A stretch of DNA of 64,000 nt from Triplophysa rosa (Eukaryota; Chordata; Actinopteri; Cypriniformes; Nemacheilidae): assembly GCF_024868665.1 (NCBI RefSeq), contig NC_079902.1, forward strand, positions 15,159,154 through 15,223,153. The letters are read 5' to 3'. Of this stretch, positions 22,778 to 35,300 are shown one piece after another. The translations under genes were made by a program, and so were the position numbers. The notes beneath the pieces were generated by a model. The model did no database searches. It saw nothing but the letters and a program-made list of their open reading frames with translations, and was not told where the DNA came from. How positions within the stretch are numbered: position 1 is the first letter of the stretch; each line of letters begins with the position of its first letter.

Positions 22778-23215
22778 CAGTTGCAGAAAAAAATTAGAGA
22801 ATTAATCAGTATTTCTAGATTATTTCTAGATGTATTGTGCCCATTTCAGGCCAGTGTCTGTTGAATTTGAACAAAATCAAACCTCAGGAGTGACATAAAG
22901 TCATCCAACAGCAATGTGAAAGACACGTGAAAACTGTGATAAAAATCAAGGTTATCACATAAAAAATATTTTTGAACTTTTCCTAAATACATGTACAAAT
23001 ATTACTGTTGTATTCATTAAAAGTGAATATAAACTTGTTTTCTTTGCAGTATTTGAGGTCTGAAAACTTTTCGGCAATTAAATGCTAATAGAAACAATCT
23101 TTTTATTAAAAATTTGTGAGAAATATTGTTAGTAGTTCACAGAATGAAACAAAAATAATAAACACATAAATAGTAAATTCAGAAAAACTGTAACATTGGT
23201 ACATTGGTTTTTGTT
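22778..23215 (-). mobile_element. Tc1/mariner-derived non-autonomous relic
   Basis: A TA precedes CAGTTGCAGAAAAAAATTAG. The body (minus strand) matches the copies at 59444 and 45000, including AACAAGTTCATATTCACTTT and TTTCACATTGCTGTTGGATG. That last stretch resembles part of a Tc1-type transposase region. The far terminus is worn away. Confidence 0.7.
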
Positions 23216-24240
23216 ATTATGATTCCTGTGCAAATACTGTGTATTTATACAGCTGCTATGGCACAATAAAAAGCCTGTGACCATAACTAGAAGAGAGAGA
23301 GAGACTTTGAGAGAAAAATTGCATCTTAGTTACTTTCCATAAAACGTAGTGATGTAACATAATTCATATATTATTAATAAGAATTACGCAACACCCTTGA
23401 ACAGCAAGGAATTCTGCCTCAATGTGACCGATGGATAAAAAAAGAGTTGAGATCATTAATTCACCATTTAAAAATATCCTCACCAATGCTAATAAGCAGC
23501 TCATAAAAAGCAAAACTGATCCTATATTCTTAGTCAACAGTAGGATTTAGCTTTTTTTAATGTTATATACTCTCTGGAGACTACGGCTTACACCTTAAAT
23601 AGGTTCATAGTCTGATACTTCAGTAACTCTTTAGCACTCTTTGATTTAAACGTCACTTCAGCATTTACCTCTGGCTGTCACTGACTGTTTACATGTACAG
23701 TTCAATACGCATTTTATTTAAAATATTTCTACAGCTTTCTCTCATTTCAAACATTCGCCAAATAATAAGAGAGTCTCTGCTGATGTTTTAAAATGGCAAA
23801 GAGGCTCTGAAAGAAACATATCAAGCTTTTGACAGTTCTGTAGTAACAACACAATAGCTCTGAGGTGAGCGGAGGCAGGGGTGGGTGTAGCTTAGACAAA
23901 TTGCAGTCATAATAGAGCCCTATGGTCACGTTTGAAGATGGTTTATCTACAGGGCACATCTATAATTGAAAAGACTAGAATGAACTGCTTCTTTCGAAAC
24001 AGCAGGCGAATAACCTTTGTACATGGTGTAAAAATGAGAAGGGTGGTATGTTGTCTGTGTAAATTAAATATATATTTGACACCAAAGGCCTGTTCACTAA
24101 GGTTTGCGAGTAGAAAAACACCTAAAATGCACCCATATACTCCATGTTGATATGTGGTCTGCTGAAGATTGCATGTTTAAGATGAGCAAAATACTTAGTC
24201 TTGTCATTTTTTTGTGGAGTTCTCTAGAAAAATATGTAAT
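23216..24240. other. AT-rich unique sequence, nothing recognised
   Basis: No gene or repeat boundary supported. Confidence 0.4.
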
Positions 24241-24469
24241 TTAAAGGTCATTTAAGTTGTTACAAACTTGTATAAAGTTTGTTGCAGTTCTGGAGCACTA
24301 TTGACTTTCATAGTAGGAAAAACTACTGTGGTAGTCATAAGGGCCCAGGACTGTTTGCTTACAAACATTCTTCCAAGTATCAGAACAAAGACATTTATAC
24401 AGGTTTGAAACAACTTGAGGGTGAGTAAATGATGACAGGATTTTCTTTTTGCGTGCACTATCCCTTTAA
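24241..24469. mobile_element. TTAA-flanked foldback MITE
   Basis: TTAA occurs at both ends (24241-24244 and 24466-24469). The right half reads GAGGGTGAGTAAATGATGAC and ends CACTATCCCTTTAA, the family terminus. The left arm is eroded but keeps partial complementarity. There is no coding capacity. Confidence 0.75.
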
Positions 24470-25279
24470 GGACAGCTTCCACCTGTGAAATACATCATTT
24501 GAATGGACTTGAGTTTGATTTCGATTAAAGCACCAAAGCAGGTGAGCTGCCATCATACAAGAGCGAAAAATCGCACACAAATATTTAGCTTTTTGTGTGA
24601 CTAAAAATTATACTTAAAAACAGTATATTGAAAAGCTGCCTTAAAATTTTAACTTAAATTGGCTTTACAAGTCAGTTGAATAGTTAAATTTTCCTGAAAA
24701 ATCTAGTCGCATTTCGTATACTTTGATAATGTTGAACTTGGTTCAATTATTTTGATGAATGAAAGTAAAAACATTAACATGACTTCATGATCATTTTAAA
24801 CTGTATTTTTGCAATTATTTTTAATGAATCACTTGCAAAGCACACAACTGCACTCCAGCACCCTTCATTTGGGATTTTGTTAGCAAACATTGACCAAAGT
24901 CTTCTTTGATATCAAGAAATAGTGAATAAAACCTTAATCTTACAAAAAGTTACATGAAATTAGCTCAGACTCTTTTCATTTGATATCGATGTTGGTGTTT
25001 GCATGATTACATGTTTGTACCTTCATGTGTTTCATGACCGTACCTGTGCATCTATGGGTTTGTTGAGAGCACTGCAGCCTTCCATGCTTCAGAAAAGAAA
25101 AATAATTAAGGAGAAAGCTTCTTCTAACTGAAGATGCAAAAACCTGCTGCTGCTCTTATCTCTGTCTTGGGAGAGAAGCCATCCGAACGCTAACTCCGGA
25201 TTAGTGGAGGGGACCTGTCAGCCCTGCTTTACCCAGCTGCACATCAACACTTATTTGGCACAGTCAGGTTGAAGACTCA

Positions 25280-25284
<5 letters not shown>
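24470..25284. other. Unique sequence, nothing recognised
   Basis: No gene or repeat boundary is supported before the CT microsatellite. Confidence 0.4.

Positions 25285-25345
<61 letters not shown>
25285..25345. repeat. (CT)30 microsatellite
   Basis: Sixty-one bases of uninterrupted CT dinucleotides, likely length-polymorphic. Confidence 0.98.
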
Positions 25346-25347
<2 letters not shown>

Positions 25348-25453
25348 CATGAAAAAAAAATGACTAGCCCCTTTTGCTAAGCAGGAATAAAGTATCTCAG
25401 AGGTGTCCTTTAGGTGACGGTGTCAATTTATGTTCTGAAGTGTCTCGGGTTGC

Positions 25454-26641
25454 CAGGGTTCCTACGCGTTTTGGAAAAGCATGGAATTTTATTTGATTGT
25501 TTTCCAGGTCTGAATTAGCATGGAAAAAAAGGAAATTGAGTATGAAGAAAATTATTAGTTTCCAGACTATTTCCCTATCCATTTTTCTAAAACATCAAAT
25601 TAATGAAGTTAGGAGCATGTTTTGAGCGCTGCTAAAAGATTGGCGCTAGATCAAATCTGCTGGAGGACTGTTTGTTGTGATTGGATGTTACGCAGTAACC
25701 ATTGAGAGCCATACAGCAGAGCCATTGAGAGAGAGAGTTGTGTCAACTCTGTTGACTCCAATGTAACGCATGGAGCTGCATCAAAACAGACCGATTGCTT
25801 TCTCCCTCTTTCCAGAGCGCTCGGGAGTTTGCACTCCCGATTTGAACGTGCTTAACACGCGTCAAAATTTAAATAACGAACCTAACTAAACGGCCGATTG
25901 TAATATCCCATAATGCAAACTACAAAATGTTGAAACGAGACAAGTACATGACAAGACCTTCACTAGTTCATCCTAAACTGCATGGATTTGACTCAGGTGC
26001 CTTTATAGGTTGTGGTTAGCCTATTAAAACAACAATATTATTTGCAAATATTTCAAACGCATCAATGAATTATTGTTCTTTAATTCTCTTTCTATATTAT
26101 TATAACACTTTTTTTAATAAAAAAACAAGTGTCTGCTACTTTTGTAAATTGATGTCTACAGTATGTCTGTAGCTGCACAAAAAGTCAAAGGAATAGCACT
26201 TACATTTGTCATTCCAAACCCAAATGCTCTTGAAAGATTGATTTTATTTCAATCTGGTAATATTTGTATACAAATATCAACTGACCATGTGTTTACTCAT
26301 CACTGATAAACATAAAAAGACAGACATGGGTTTAGCCATTTTTATCTAATTTGCACTCAATTGTTCTAAAATGCACATATGTAGCTCAAGAAAATCTTTT
26401 TTTTTGTTTGGGACAAACTCAGATTTGGACCTCGGTATTTCAAAAATCCTGCATACGGCCAGGATTGAATGTTGTCAAATTTTGAAAGAAGCCAAGTTAA
26501 TGGACTTTATACATGAGAACAGTTAGATTTTTAAAACCATCTTTTTTATGTTAATTATGGTCTGAAAAATCTTCAGGGAAGTCTGTATGTTTGAGTCTGG
26601 AAAAGTATGGAATTTCAAAATGGAAAATGTGAAGGAACCCT
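25454..26641. mobile_element. TIR element with CAGGGTTCCTACGCG / CACATT...GGAACCCT ends
   Basis: The left end CAGGGTTCCTACGCGTTTTG and the right end (reverse-read AGGGTTCCTTCACATTTTCC) are inverted partners, each followed inward by GGAAAAG-TATGGAAT-type sequence. GGGTTGC lies directly outside both ends (25447-25453 and 26642-26648), a 7-of-8 hAT-like TSD. Part of the interior (25797-26452) is repeated at 45831-46375 in inverted orientation and appears to be a separate family carried or nested here. No transposase frame is recognisable. Confidence 0.75.
25797..26452 (+). repeat. Interspersed repeat copy A (partner at 45831-46375)
   Basis: Shares long matching stretches with the reverse complement of 45831-46375, for example GGGAGTTTGCACT, ACTGCATGG, TTTGACTCAGG, TTTGCAAATATTTCAAA and TGCACATATGTAG. 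It ends near CCTGCATACGGCC, the counterpart of the GGCCGTACGCAGG terminus of copy B. Confidence 0.8.
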
Positions 26642-26648
26642 GGGTTGC

Positions 26649-28370
26649 GAAAGAAATCCTTTAATGCCTGGAATAAAACATGGTCTTTTAACATTTGCAT
26701 TGGAAAGAGTTTAAATCCACTAAACTGAACATAAACCCTGCATAATCCACGGAGATAATTTTTTAGCATTAGGTAATAGATCTCAGTAGAACTTGGTAAT
26801 TGCACATCGCAGTAAAAATGTGAGGTTTGTCTTTGTAACCTAAAGACTTTTCTGTCACAATATAGTGGAAATGCTTGAATAGTTTGTGGTCTTGCAGGTA
26901 CGCCCAGCCTGTCCCTTATAAATTGATCTTGCTCTTGCCCTCAGCTGAAAACCAGAAAGCCTGGTTACTCTGTGCAAAGGGAATCATACATAAAAAATGT
27001 CTGATGAACTCCCTGTGCTATCATAGGTCTTTTGATAGCAAGAGAGGGTCTTCTGGGTATTTTCATAATTAGTAGTTTTGTGTCAGGCAGACTAGCATGG
27101 TATTTATGAGCCTCCGAGCTGGTGTTCTCTTTAACATTTAGCCAGAGGAAATTGTTATGACATGCTGAAAAAATGCAAGTACAGTATCTACATCAAGGGA
27201 ATCTAGCCTATCATGACCGTTTTGTAACGATGTAAATGAATCAAGACAACCCATAGAGGGTTAATTAGAGGCACTCTTGTCTATTTGTGAAGTACAATAT
27301 TAATGTTCTTCACAACCAGACAGCTTTTACTGTCAATTTACATCATCAACTTCCTCCCCACAGATTCCGTGAGAAATCCATTAATGAATGCCAAAAAAAA
27401 TTCATGCCGCATGAAAGATACGGCACACGCATACCATTCAGTGAAGGAATTAATAGTAATCTGTTTCCTGCAAAAGCCACTCATGTGAAAAGCTGATGGC
27501 ATGCGTAGCAGATTTTTTTCGGAAACAAAGCAAATGAGCCTTTTCATAAATTAAAGCCATATATTTGGTTTGGGTTCCATCCTCATTATTTCCAAATCAT
27601 AACAGGAAATAATGAAAGGTTTGAGGGATACTCGATCTATGTGCTTGTCTTTGCCTTGTACTTTCCCTTGCTGCAAAAATGGCAATTTTGTGGTCAGCGG
27701 ATGAGTAACAATGTCTCAATTCACAGGGGATTACTCATGCTTTGCTCAGTTTATCATTCTTATTTGCTCCTATACTGAAGCAAGAACTTTAGTGAGGATT
27801 TCTTAAACTCCGCAGTAGAACGGGACCACTAGATAGAGCCCCAGTAAGTATCTTGGCATGGAAACTTAAGTAGAAAAGAAAAAGAAAAAAGCTTGGCTTT
27901 GAAGAACAAGCAGAGGGCTTGTCTAATCCTGCAGGCAGATTTAAACACAAAGAGAAAACGAGCTCAGGCACAATGGCGAAAAGAGAGAGAATAGGAGAAT
28001 ACTATGCTGTAGGCCTCTACAAAGCATCCCTCTTCATTTTACTGCTTACTGTACCTTTTCCCTGTGTTCACTTTATTTCATCTTACACACCACGCCCGCC
28101 ATCTTCGGCTCGCTCTCTCGCTTTCATTTCTTTTAAAGTCTGGTAATCTTGCTTTCTTTCAGCTTTCTCTGTGTGTCACGAGCTCAGAATTTAAGTGCTT
28201 CGTGTTCCTTAGCATCTACACGTGTCTCCGTCTGAATGACGTTAATGGTCTTTCTCTTTTTTCTTCTTTGACATGCGGCAACGGTTGGCAAGCAAAGCTA
28301 TGGCCCATCTGGAGAATAAGAGAGCAAGCGGGAAACAGGGACATGAGAGGGAGGGCGTATCAGAGGTAAA
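26649..28370. other. Unique sequence, no gene recognised
   Basis: Several open frames of 60-84 codons overlap one another and carry no domain. A pyrimidine-rich stretch lies near 28050-28270. No transposon termini found. Confidence 0.4.
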
Positions 28371-29110
28371 AGTGCTGGAAGTTCATATGCCATTCCCTCA
28401 GTACTTGGTTCCGGGCTTAATGAATCCGACTGCCTCTTATAGTGGCATATCCTCCCATGATGAGCACTCTGGGGCTTCTGCCACATTCCAGCAATCCCGA
28501 GGACTGCCTCGGTGAGACCACGAGTGGCCCCGGCACTGGCCGCAGGGGGACGCCTGGGCTCTAATGCAGCTCAGACCAGAGGATGACAGGAGGGAGAGGA
28601 GAGTGTTGATAGAGCTTGGTTTGCCTCCAGTGTTCATTACCGCAAACATTAAAGCCTAATGGACAGCATACGGAAAGGAAAACACATTACCCACACGTGT
28701 TTTGTCCAAGCGCTGTCGTTTGCCGTCCGTTTTAAAGACCCATAAGAGCGTGCTGTAAAAGCAAACACTTGTCTGTGACTTTCTCGTTTGGAACATTGTT
28801 CCTCATTAACATGGCTAAATATTGAAACAAACATTCAAACGCCCCTCCCAGTTGACAGATTGTTTACAGTTTACAAACAGCATCTGCGCGCACTTGTGAA
28901 TTAGCATCCCTCTTTTGTTGTCGAGTATTTTCGTCCCTTTTTTGTTGCCATAATGGAGCTCATTAATGCAAAACATAATGGGTGCCCAACAAATGATGGG
29001 TTTTGACACCGTTTCTACGCAGGACACTTCCATTTTTTATATCCGGTCCAAAAAGCGAGCAGGCTAATCAGAATATCAATCTTGCTGAATACAATGCCGT
29101 CGAATTAGAG
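28371..29110. other. Repeat-poor block, possible conserved noncoding element
   Basis: GC-balanced sequence with homeodomain-type cores (CTCATTAACATGG, GAGCTCATTAATGC) and no TIRs. Conservation cannot be tested here. Confidence 0.25.
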
Positions 29111-29427
29111 AAAGATAAATACAGCAAAAAACATGATCGTTCGGCAGAGCTTGGGTAACTTTTCAGTTTGAAGTTTGTCTACTTTCAAATTAAGCTCCCT
29201 TACTTTTCTTAAAATATGTTTTTCATAAAAGGTATTTAAAAATGTATATATTTGACAATCTTGACACTATCTCACCTTAGAAAAAATGGTTTATAAATAG
29301 TTTAGAGTCTGGTGTGGATGAACTTGACCCCATCGCCCCAACATTTTACCTGACATCATTGATGTTCTGTCTGCATGGAGGCAAATCCCCATAGCTATGT
29401 TCCCACATCTAATGGAAAGTGTTTCAG
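29111..29427. other. Unique spacer
   Basis: No feature recognised. Confidence 0.4.
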
Positions 29428-29429
29428 TA

Positions 29430-30060
29430 CCCAGGCAAAAAGTGCACTAAGTACAATTTAAGTACACTTCAATAATGTACTCTATTGTCACATATTAATT
29501 TTGTACTTAATGTACTAAAAATCTAGATTTTGTACTTCTATTCATTGTGTCTTGAAATGCACGGTTGACTACACTTAGATCTTCTTAAATTAATCTTAAA
29601 ATCTTAAAGGTCCAGTGTGTAATTTTTTGGAGGATCTATTGACAGAAATGCAATATAAAATACATAACTATGTTTTATATCTGTGTTTTCAGAGGTGTAT
29701 AAAGAAGTGTTGTGTTTTTATTATCTTGCTATGAGCTATTTCTATCTACATACACAGCGGGTCCCCTTACATTGAATTCGTCATGTTGTTTGTACAGTTA
29801 GCCCTAAACGGACAAACTGCTCTAGCGCGTTTCGTAAATGTTATGTCCTTCGGCAAAGAAGCAAAAACATGACGACATGTTTGTCCTGTGAGAGCTGCCA
29901 TAGTGCTTCGAAAGGGAGGGGTGGAGTGAGTCGTTAATTGCAATTCACAACCTCACCACTAGATGCTGCTAAATTCTCCACATTGTTCCTTTAAGAAGTA
30001 CTAAAAACTTTGCACTTTAAGTATATTTAAGTGCATTATAGTGCATTTTTTTCACCTGGG
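29430..30060. mobile_element. TA-flanked MITE split by a TTAA element
   Basis: It starts CCCAGGCAAAAAGTGCACT and ends AGTGCATTTTTTTCACCTGGG, with TA on both sides (29428-29429 and 30061-30062), as for Tc1/mariner-type insertions. The interior consists of degenerate AAGTACACTT / AAGTGCATTA repeats. A separate TTAA element (29604-29994) interrupts it. Confidence 0.85.
29604..29994. mobile_element. TTAA-flanked MITE nested in the TA element
   Basis: It begins TTAAAGGTCCAGTGTGTAA, ends CCACATTGTTCCTTTAA, and carries TTAA at each edge, the target of piggyBac and Kolobok transposases. It is noncoding. The right terminus has drifted more than the left. Confidence 0.85.
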
Positions 30061-30480
30061 TAAGAATGAAAGCTAAAATATAGCTGATATTAGCATAATA
30101 GCAGCAAAAGGATGACTGTTTCCCTCTCAGTGCTCATGGTTAAAAACATTAAAGCTTCAATCAGCACATACAGTGTGGGTGAGGTTTTTAAGCATCCACA
30201 AATTTTATCCACATAGCCCATATTTAATGCATCATAAATAATGCAAAATACTTAAATGTATCTCATTAGATCTGTGTTTATGTGTGTTTATGTTCATAAA
30301 CATCACCGTGTTGGTCTATGCGTCTGTTTTCAGTTAAGGCTAATTTTTCATATATTCTTATTGTTTCTACAGAATCCCCTCACCTCACAGGTGTGTATTC
30401 ATTAAGCAAAAAGAAGCAACCTCCCACTGTTGAATAAGCTACGTAATGAGCCAATCAGGATGCTTGGTGTTTATAAAGCA
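30061..30480. other. AT-rich unique sequence, nothing recognised
   Basis: No gene or repeat boundary supported. Confidence 0.4.
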
Positions 30481-31160
30481 GTGCTTTGAGACAGGTGGAA
30501 GTAATAACACGCTCGATGGGAATGAAAGCCTCTTATCAGCACTTAGCGGATGATGCATTTAGTGCCTATCTATTTGATTCGATACAGCCTTGCCACAGCA
30601 ACCTTGGGCCTTTGTTAAGACGTCAGAGTAGACGGCAGTCAATTGGATCAGAAAATTAAAGAGTGACATCACATCCTTAGCATAATCTCTGGTATATTGA
30701 AGAAGGGAGCGAGGAAATACTTTGTGAACTCGTGTGGAGGTCTCATGAAGAACTAAAACCTTTAGGTCTAAGCCATTGAGCTTCACTGTATTACTGGCGT
30801 CAAAAGATGCAGCATTAAAAGCTCCACATTTGCTCAGTTCATCCAAGCTCGTACTGGAAGTCACCCTCCCTCTGTCAATCCATCTCAGTTCCATCAGGAC
30901 GTATTATGAATACTGTACATCTCAGGTTGGGATGTGAGGGGCAACGGGTACCTAAACCTGGCAGATTTCCCTTGTGAGATTACTGGCACGGTAAATCACG
31001 GCTGGTGTCGTCGAGGGGCGTCGGGCTGGCGTTCCCGCTGGCTGCGGCTCATTTAAAAGCGCTAGAATCCCGAGCGGCATTGACGGCGTGTATCAGCAAG
31101 CCAAGCGTCGCTCTGACAGCTGCATTAGGAGCTGCCACACTCGCTTCACTTTAAAAAGTA
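30481..31160. other. Repeat-poor GC-rich block, possible conserved noncoding element
   Basis: The 30950-31110 part (around TCGAGGGGCGTCGGGCTGGC) is the most CpG-rich non-transposon stretch in the window. No start codon with a coding frame or splice pair is apparent. It could be an enhancer or a small CpG cluster. Confidence 0.3.
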
Positions 31161-31662
31161 TTTTCTCCTGCGTCTTTTTTTTCTGGATCTCCACTATGAT
31201 CCTCTAGTCTCATTGGCTGGTTTTTCTTTTCTTGATATTGTCCTAAATTCTTGTGAATATTCCTTTTATTTTTATGACTCTCGCTCGCATTTTTATGAGA
31301 TTTTTTATTTATTTCTGCTTTTTGTGTTTATCTTACCTTCTACAGTACTTTCTTTTCCTCTTGCCTTTATTTTATTCTTGCCTCTTCATTTGTGTCCATG
31401 GCATAATTTTTGGAAACATTTTAAATGGCACTAGAAAGGCACTGTGGGAACAGATGCTATTTGTAAAGCTGTTCAAATTTGAGCACATAAATACTTTCAC
31501 AAATGGTGGTCAAGTAGTTTTGTTGTTTATGATGTGATTCTGAGCAAGCTTTATTTGTCAAATCAACATGGAGAGAGAGTTTTGGTTTATAGTCATAATT
31601 AAAAACACAGAAAGGTAACAGTTTTATTTTCCACAGCAATATTAAAAGCTATAACAACAAAT
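31161..31662. other. T-rich unique sequence
   Basis: Long T- and C-rich runs give hydrophobic open frames (31213-31537) that are composition artefacts. No gene supported. Confidence 0.45.
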
Positions 31663-31863
31663 GAAGAGTTTATTTCCAAAAAGAGATAATGTTTTTTATT
31701 GTGCGTTCCGATTAATATCAATCAAACTGCAGTTGGTTCGTTTTGATTTAAGCCATAATAACTCAAAAAAAATACAGCTAACTAACACAATAAAAACATG
31801 ATAATATAACAAAAAACATGATTTTTAAAAACGGAGTTATCTCTTTTTGGAAATAAACCCTTC
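31663..31863. mobile_element. Small MITE with 24-bp inverted ends
   Basis: The ends GAAGAGTTTATTTCCAAAAA and (reverse-read) GAAGGGTTTATTTCCAAAAA continue as GAGATAA. They are nearly perfect inverted repeats around about 150 bp. AAAT precedes the left end and follows the right end, a possible short TSD. Confidence 0.8.
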
Positions 31864-31918
31864 AAATATTGCCGCCATGTTATGAATTCAAAATAAAGTG
31901 TCAGTAACATATACTGTA

Positions 31919-32078
31919 CACTCTGAAAAAGGATGTGTTAAATAATAACACATTTTTGTGTTATGGGATGTTTACATATAATGTGTTTTTTTAACACAAT
32001 ATGATTGTTTTTTGTTAAATATAAAAGGAACACCGAAACAGCTCAAAGTAACACAAAACTAGACACAGAGATGTGTTC
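31919..32078. mobile_element. Possible MITE fragment (CACTCTGAAAAAGG family)
   Basis: CACTCTGAAAAAGGATGTGT followed by AACACA repeats resembles the ends of small fish DNA transposons. Only one terminus is recognisable. Confidence 0.4.
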
Positions 32079-32080
32079 AG

Positions 32081-32342
32081 TTAAAGTGATAATTCACCCA
32101 AAAAGGAAAATTCTGACATTATTTATTTCACCCTCTTGTCATTTCAAACCTATATGACTTTCTTCTGCAGAAGAAAGGAGATGATATTTTGAAGAATGTT
32201 GGTAACCGAACAACGGCGGTACCCATTGACTTGGGCTCCACCGTTGTTTGGTTACAGCATTCTTCAAAATATCTTCTTTTGGTGTTCTTCAGAAGAAAGA
32301 AAAAACAGACATTTTTGAAATGACAAGAGGATGAGTAAATGT
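32081..32342. mobile_element. Foldback MITE, Angel-like family, long hairpin
   Basis: TTAAAGTGATAATTCACCC opens the element. The halves fold back on each other: GAAGATG/GATGATATTTTGAAGAATG against CATTCTTCAAAATATCTTCTTT, around a short GGGCTCCACCG centre. The right terminus is truncated after GAGGATGAGTAAATG. It is noncoding and belongs to the same family as 24241 and 61403. Confidence 0.85.
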
Positions 32343-35300
32343 TTTTAGAATGTAGATTACACCAAATCTCACATTTGGGACAGTAATTTCAAAACTGTGT
32401 AAAGAATATGATGCTCACTTAAAATGATTTTGTTCCTATATCCGGTTAAGTTTTGATCACATCATTCCTTTCTGTATGTATGAACTTATTTTGATAAATG
32501 AAAAGAAGCCAAAGCCAAAAAATGTTTTACTAATCTAACAAAACTGCAGTTTTCAACAGAACAACAGCAGATCAGGCAAGAGCAGTGGAAAACAAAAGCC
32601 TCTATCTTACTAAACACCTCTCCAAGTCTTCTCTGCATCAGCACCATTCTCCAAGCCTGAGGAAACGTGGCTCCTTTTGAGATATGAGAGATGCACCTGG
32701 CTCCACTAAAACGAGTCGGAGTTGCTGGGCTGTCGATTCCCCTGCCTCCTTATGTCTCTCTAATGTGCCTCAGACCGTCTGCGTATCTCTCTCTCTTCTG
32801 TATTTTAATTGTCTCTTTATCACCTGCACTCTCTATTCCTTTCAGCTCCCTTTTCACTCCCTCTTTTCATTCACCCCTTGTTTTTCCTCTTTATTTCGCA
32901 CTTTTGCTCTCATCTTTTAACCACCCCTCGTCTCTGATACCGCCCCCTCTCTTTCTCCCTTCTCTCTGATTCATAGCCACGGGCCTCTCTTCAGAGCGTT
33001 CTCTCATTTTGCTGTGCAGGTGTGCATCTGTGATATCCAAATGTTTCGCTCAGCCCTTTTGCAAAATGTAAGAAACAAGTTCACGAGTGCTCGGCGTCAA
33101 AGCTCTGTTCCTCTCCCTCTGCTCTGCCTTTCTGTCAGTATCTAAACCTTTCCAGAGTTTTGCCTTCCCAATGCACCGCTGATGATTGACAGGTAATATG
33201 TTCACGGAAATAAGATTTTAAGAATTTTCATTATGATGTGCTCTCGGGCTTCCAAGCTAAACTTGTAATTAGTTGACCCGTCTTATATGGATGCAAGGGG
33301 TCATCCGAACAACTGTACTGTAGCTCCATCCATTATTATGACTGATAGATGGTCACTGGAGCTTCCAAAGAGCATTGACATCATCAGTGATGGGAGTAAC
33401 TACCCACAGGGAAGATCACAAATCATAAATGAGATCTCTTTAATGTCTCAGTTGTTTCTACTAGACAGAAATGAGATTAAATAGAGTGCAAATAGAGAGG
33501 TTTGGTCTTTCGCTTCTCAGATGTTTCTGCTGAGAAAAAGATCCCATTCATTTTTACTCTCTCTTCTAGAGTTTCAGAAGAGATGTCAACTGTTCTCAGA
33601 TTCGCCAATATATCAAAGTCTGTGGTCAAACTACATTTTCTGTTTGAATTCACACTTTCCATGTTTATTTTTCTGACCAAATATCAAAGCTTTGAGTTAT
33701 TGATTGTTTTAACTGTTTGTCAACAATTGTCTCAAGTTAGTCTATTTTTATTAGTATTTCTTCTGTCTCGTTGAAATTGTTCATTAAACACAATGGTGGC
33801 CAAGAATCACCGGGAGGACATATTTGATATTTTCAAACCATACATGCAGAAAATCCCACTATATTTGTATGGTTTAAAAATTTGCACAGTGTTTAGAGGC
33901 TGTTATATGGATAAAGATGAAAAGATTCTCTACGATTTGAACATGTTTACATAAATTTGTGTGTATTACAGTATGTTTTTCTTTTTGACAATTGAAATGT
34001 ACCTTCATTATCACAGGTTTTAACAATGATTACTGACCTTGAAAACAGTCTCAGCTTTTAAACTTTTTATGTGCAATAATAGTAAGTTTTGTAGTAAAGT
34101 CTACTTTAATTCCAAATTGATTGCTTTTTAAACATTGTTGTCATTTCAGCGCTTAGACAATCTCTGTTGCTCTTTCTTTCTGTCTCTGTCTCTCTTTCTG
34201 TTTCTTTCCTTTCCAAATAAAGAGACTGTCTCTTTTGTTACAGGGTGCTACAATTCATTACGGTGAACAGCTGCGCACATGCACTGAAGCAATTAAAACA
34301 ATGAGCCGCTCTCCTTGAGAAGATTTCATCAGTATGAAGCGACACATGAAGGTTACTACATTTAGGCGAGAACTGTCTGTGCAGACAGATTCTGATGAGG
34401 AAAGAATTTTTTTTTATTCCCATTCATTAATTGTTTGCTTTTTATTCCAATGCATAGATGTGGAGAATTTTCTTCTCTTTCTTTCCTTCTGTTTAATTCT
34501 TTGTCCTTGCTCCCTTTTTTGGTCTTTTTTTAGTGGCCACGTTTCACATCATCTGTTGAAAGAAATGAAAAGATAAGGAATAAACGTTAAGAATCAAACA
34601 AAAAAAATGTGTTAAGAATCACACTTCTGCGATTTTAGCTCCAACTTACAATAGATTCATAGAACAATACATAGATCGAGGTGTTTACTCTGACATTGCT
34701 CTAAATTTAAATACAACACAGAGTCACATCTGTGCGTTTATCGCCTCATTTAACTGGATTGTGGGAAGATTGTTAAAGGCATCTAAAAATGGCTCAGTTC
34801 TTTGGCATGTTTGTATTCTAAATCGTTTTGGTTTATCTTATGGCAAAGACTTTTATTTTTAAATGATGTTTAACAAACTTTTCTAAAGAATTATCTCTCT
34901 TAGGTGTAAATCTTTTTTGTCTGATTTATATTTTGTGAAACTAAAGAGTGATTTTTGGCTGTTCATTTTTAAGCTACCAATCATGGGAACAAACAACTAA
35001 TCATTGTCCTCCTTTTAGCAAACTTACGAAAGCCATTATTATCATTTTCAAATATTAATTTTCTTATATGCAATGTGCACAGCGGATGCCAGTGAGATTA
35101 TTTGATTCAGCATGATGCCATTTTCCTAGCAATTTTCTTGCAAATTGCACTTCTATCAACAAAAGCATCGTTCCACCGAACACACGGTATGTAATCCAGT
35201 TTACCATTTAAATATCATTTATGCTCTGGCCCCTCTGCAGTATTACCAGCTGATGTTTAATTTACGACATCTAAACTTTTAATTTGAACTTTGTTGATGC

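Noticed and set aside
31213..31537. Hydrophobic membrane protein frames
   Set aside because: The frames arise from T-rich sequence and overlap in two phases. No start context or homologous motif.
32684..32969. Leucine/serine/proline-rich open frames
   Set aside because: Composition artefact of a pyrimidine-rich tract.
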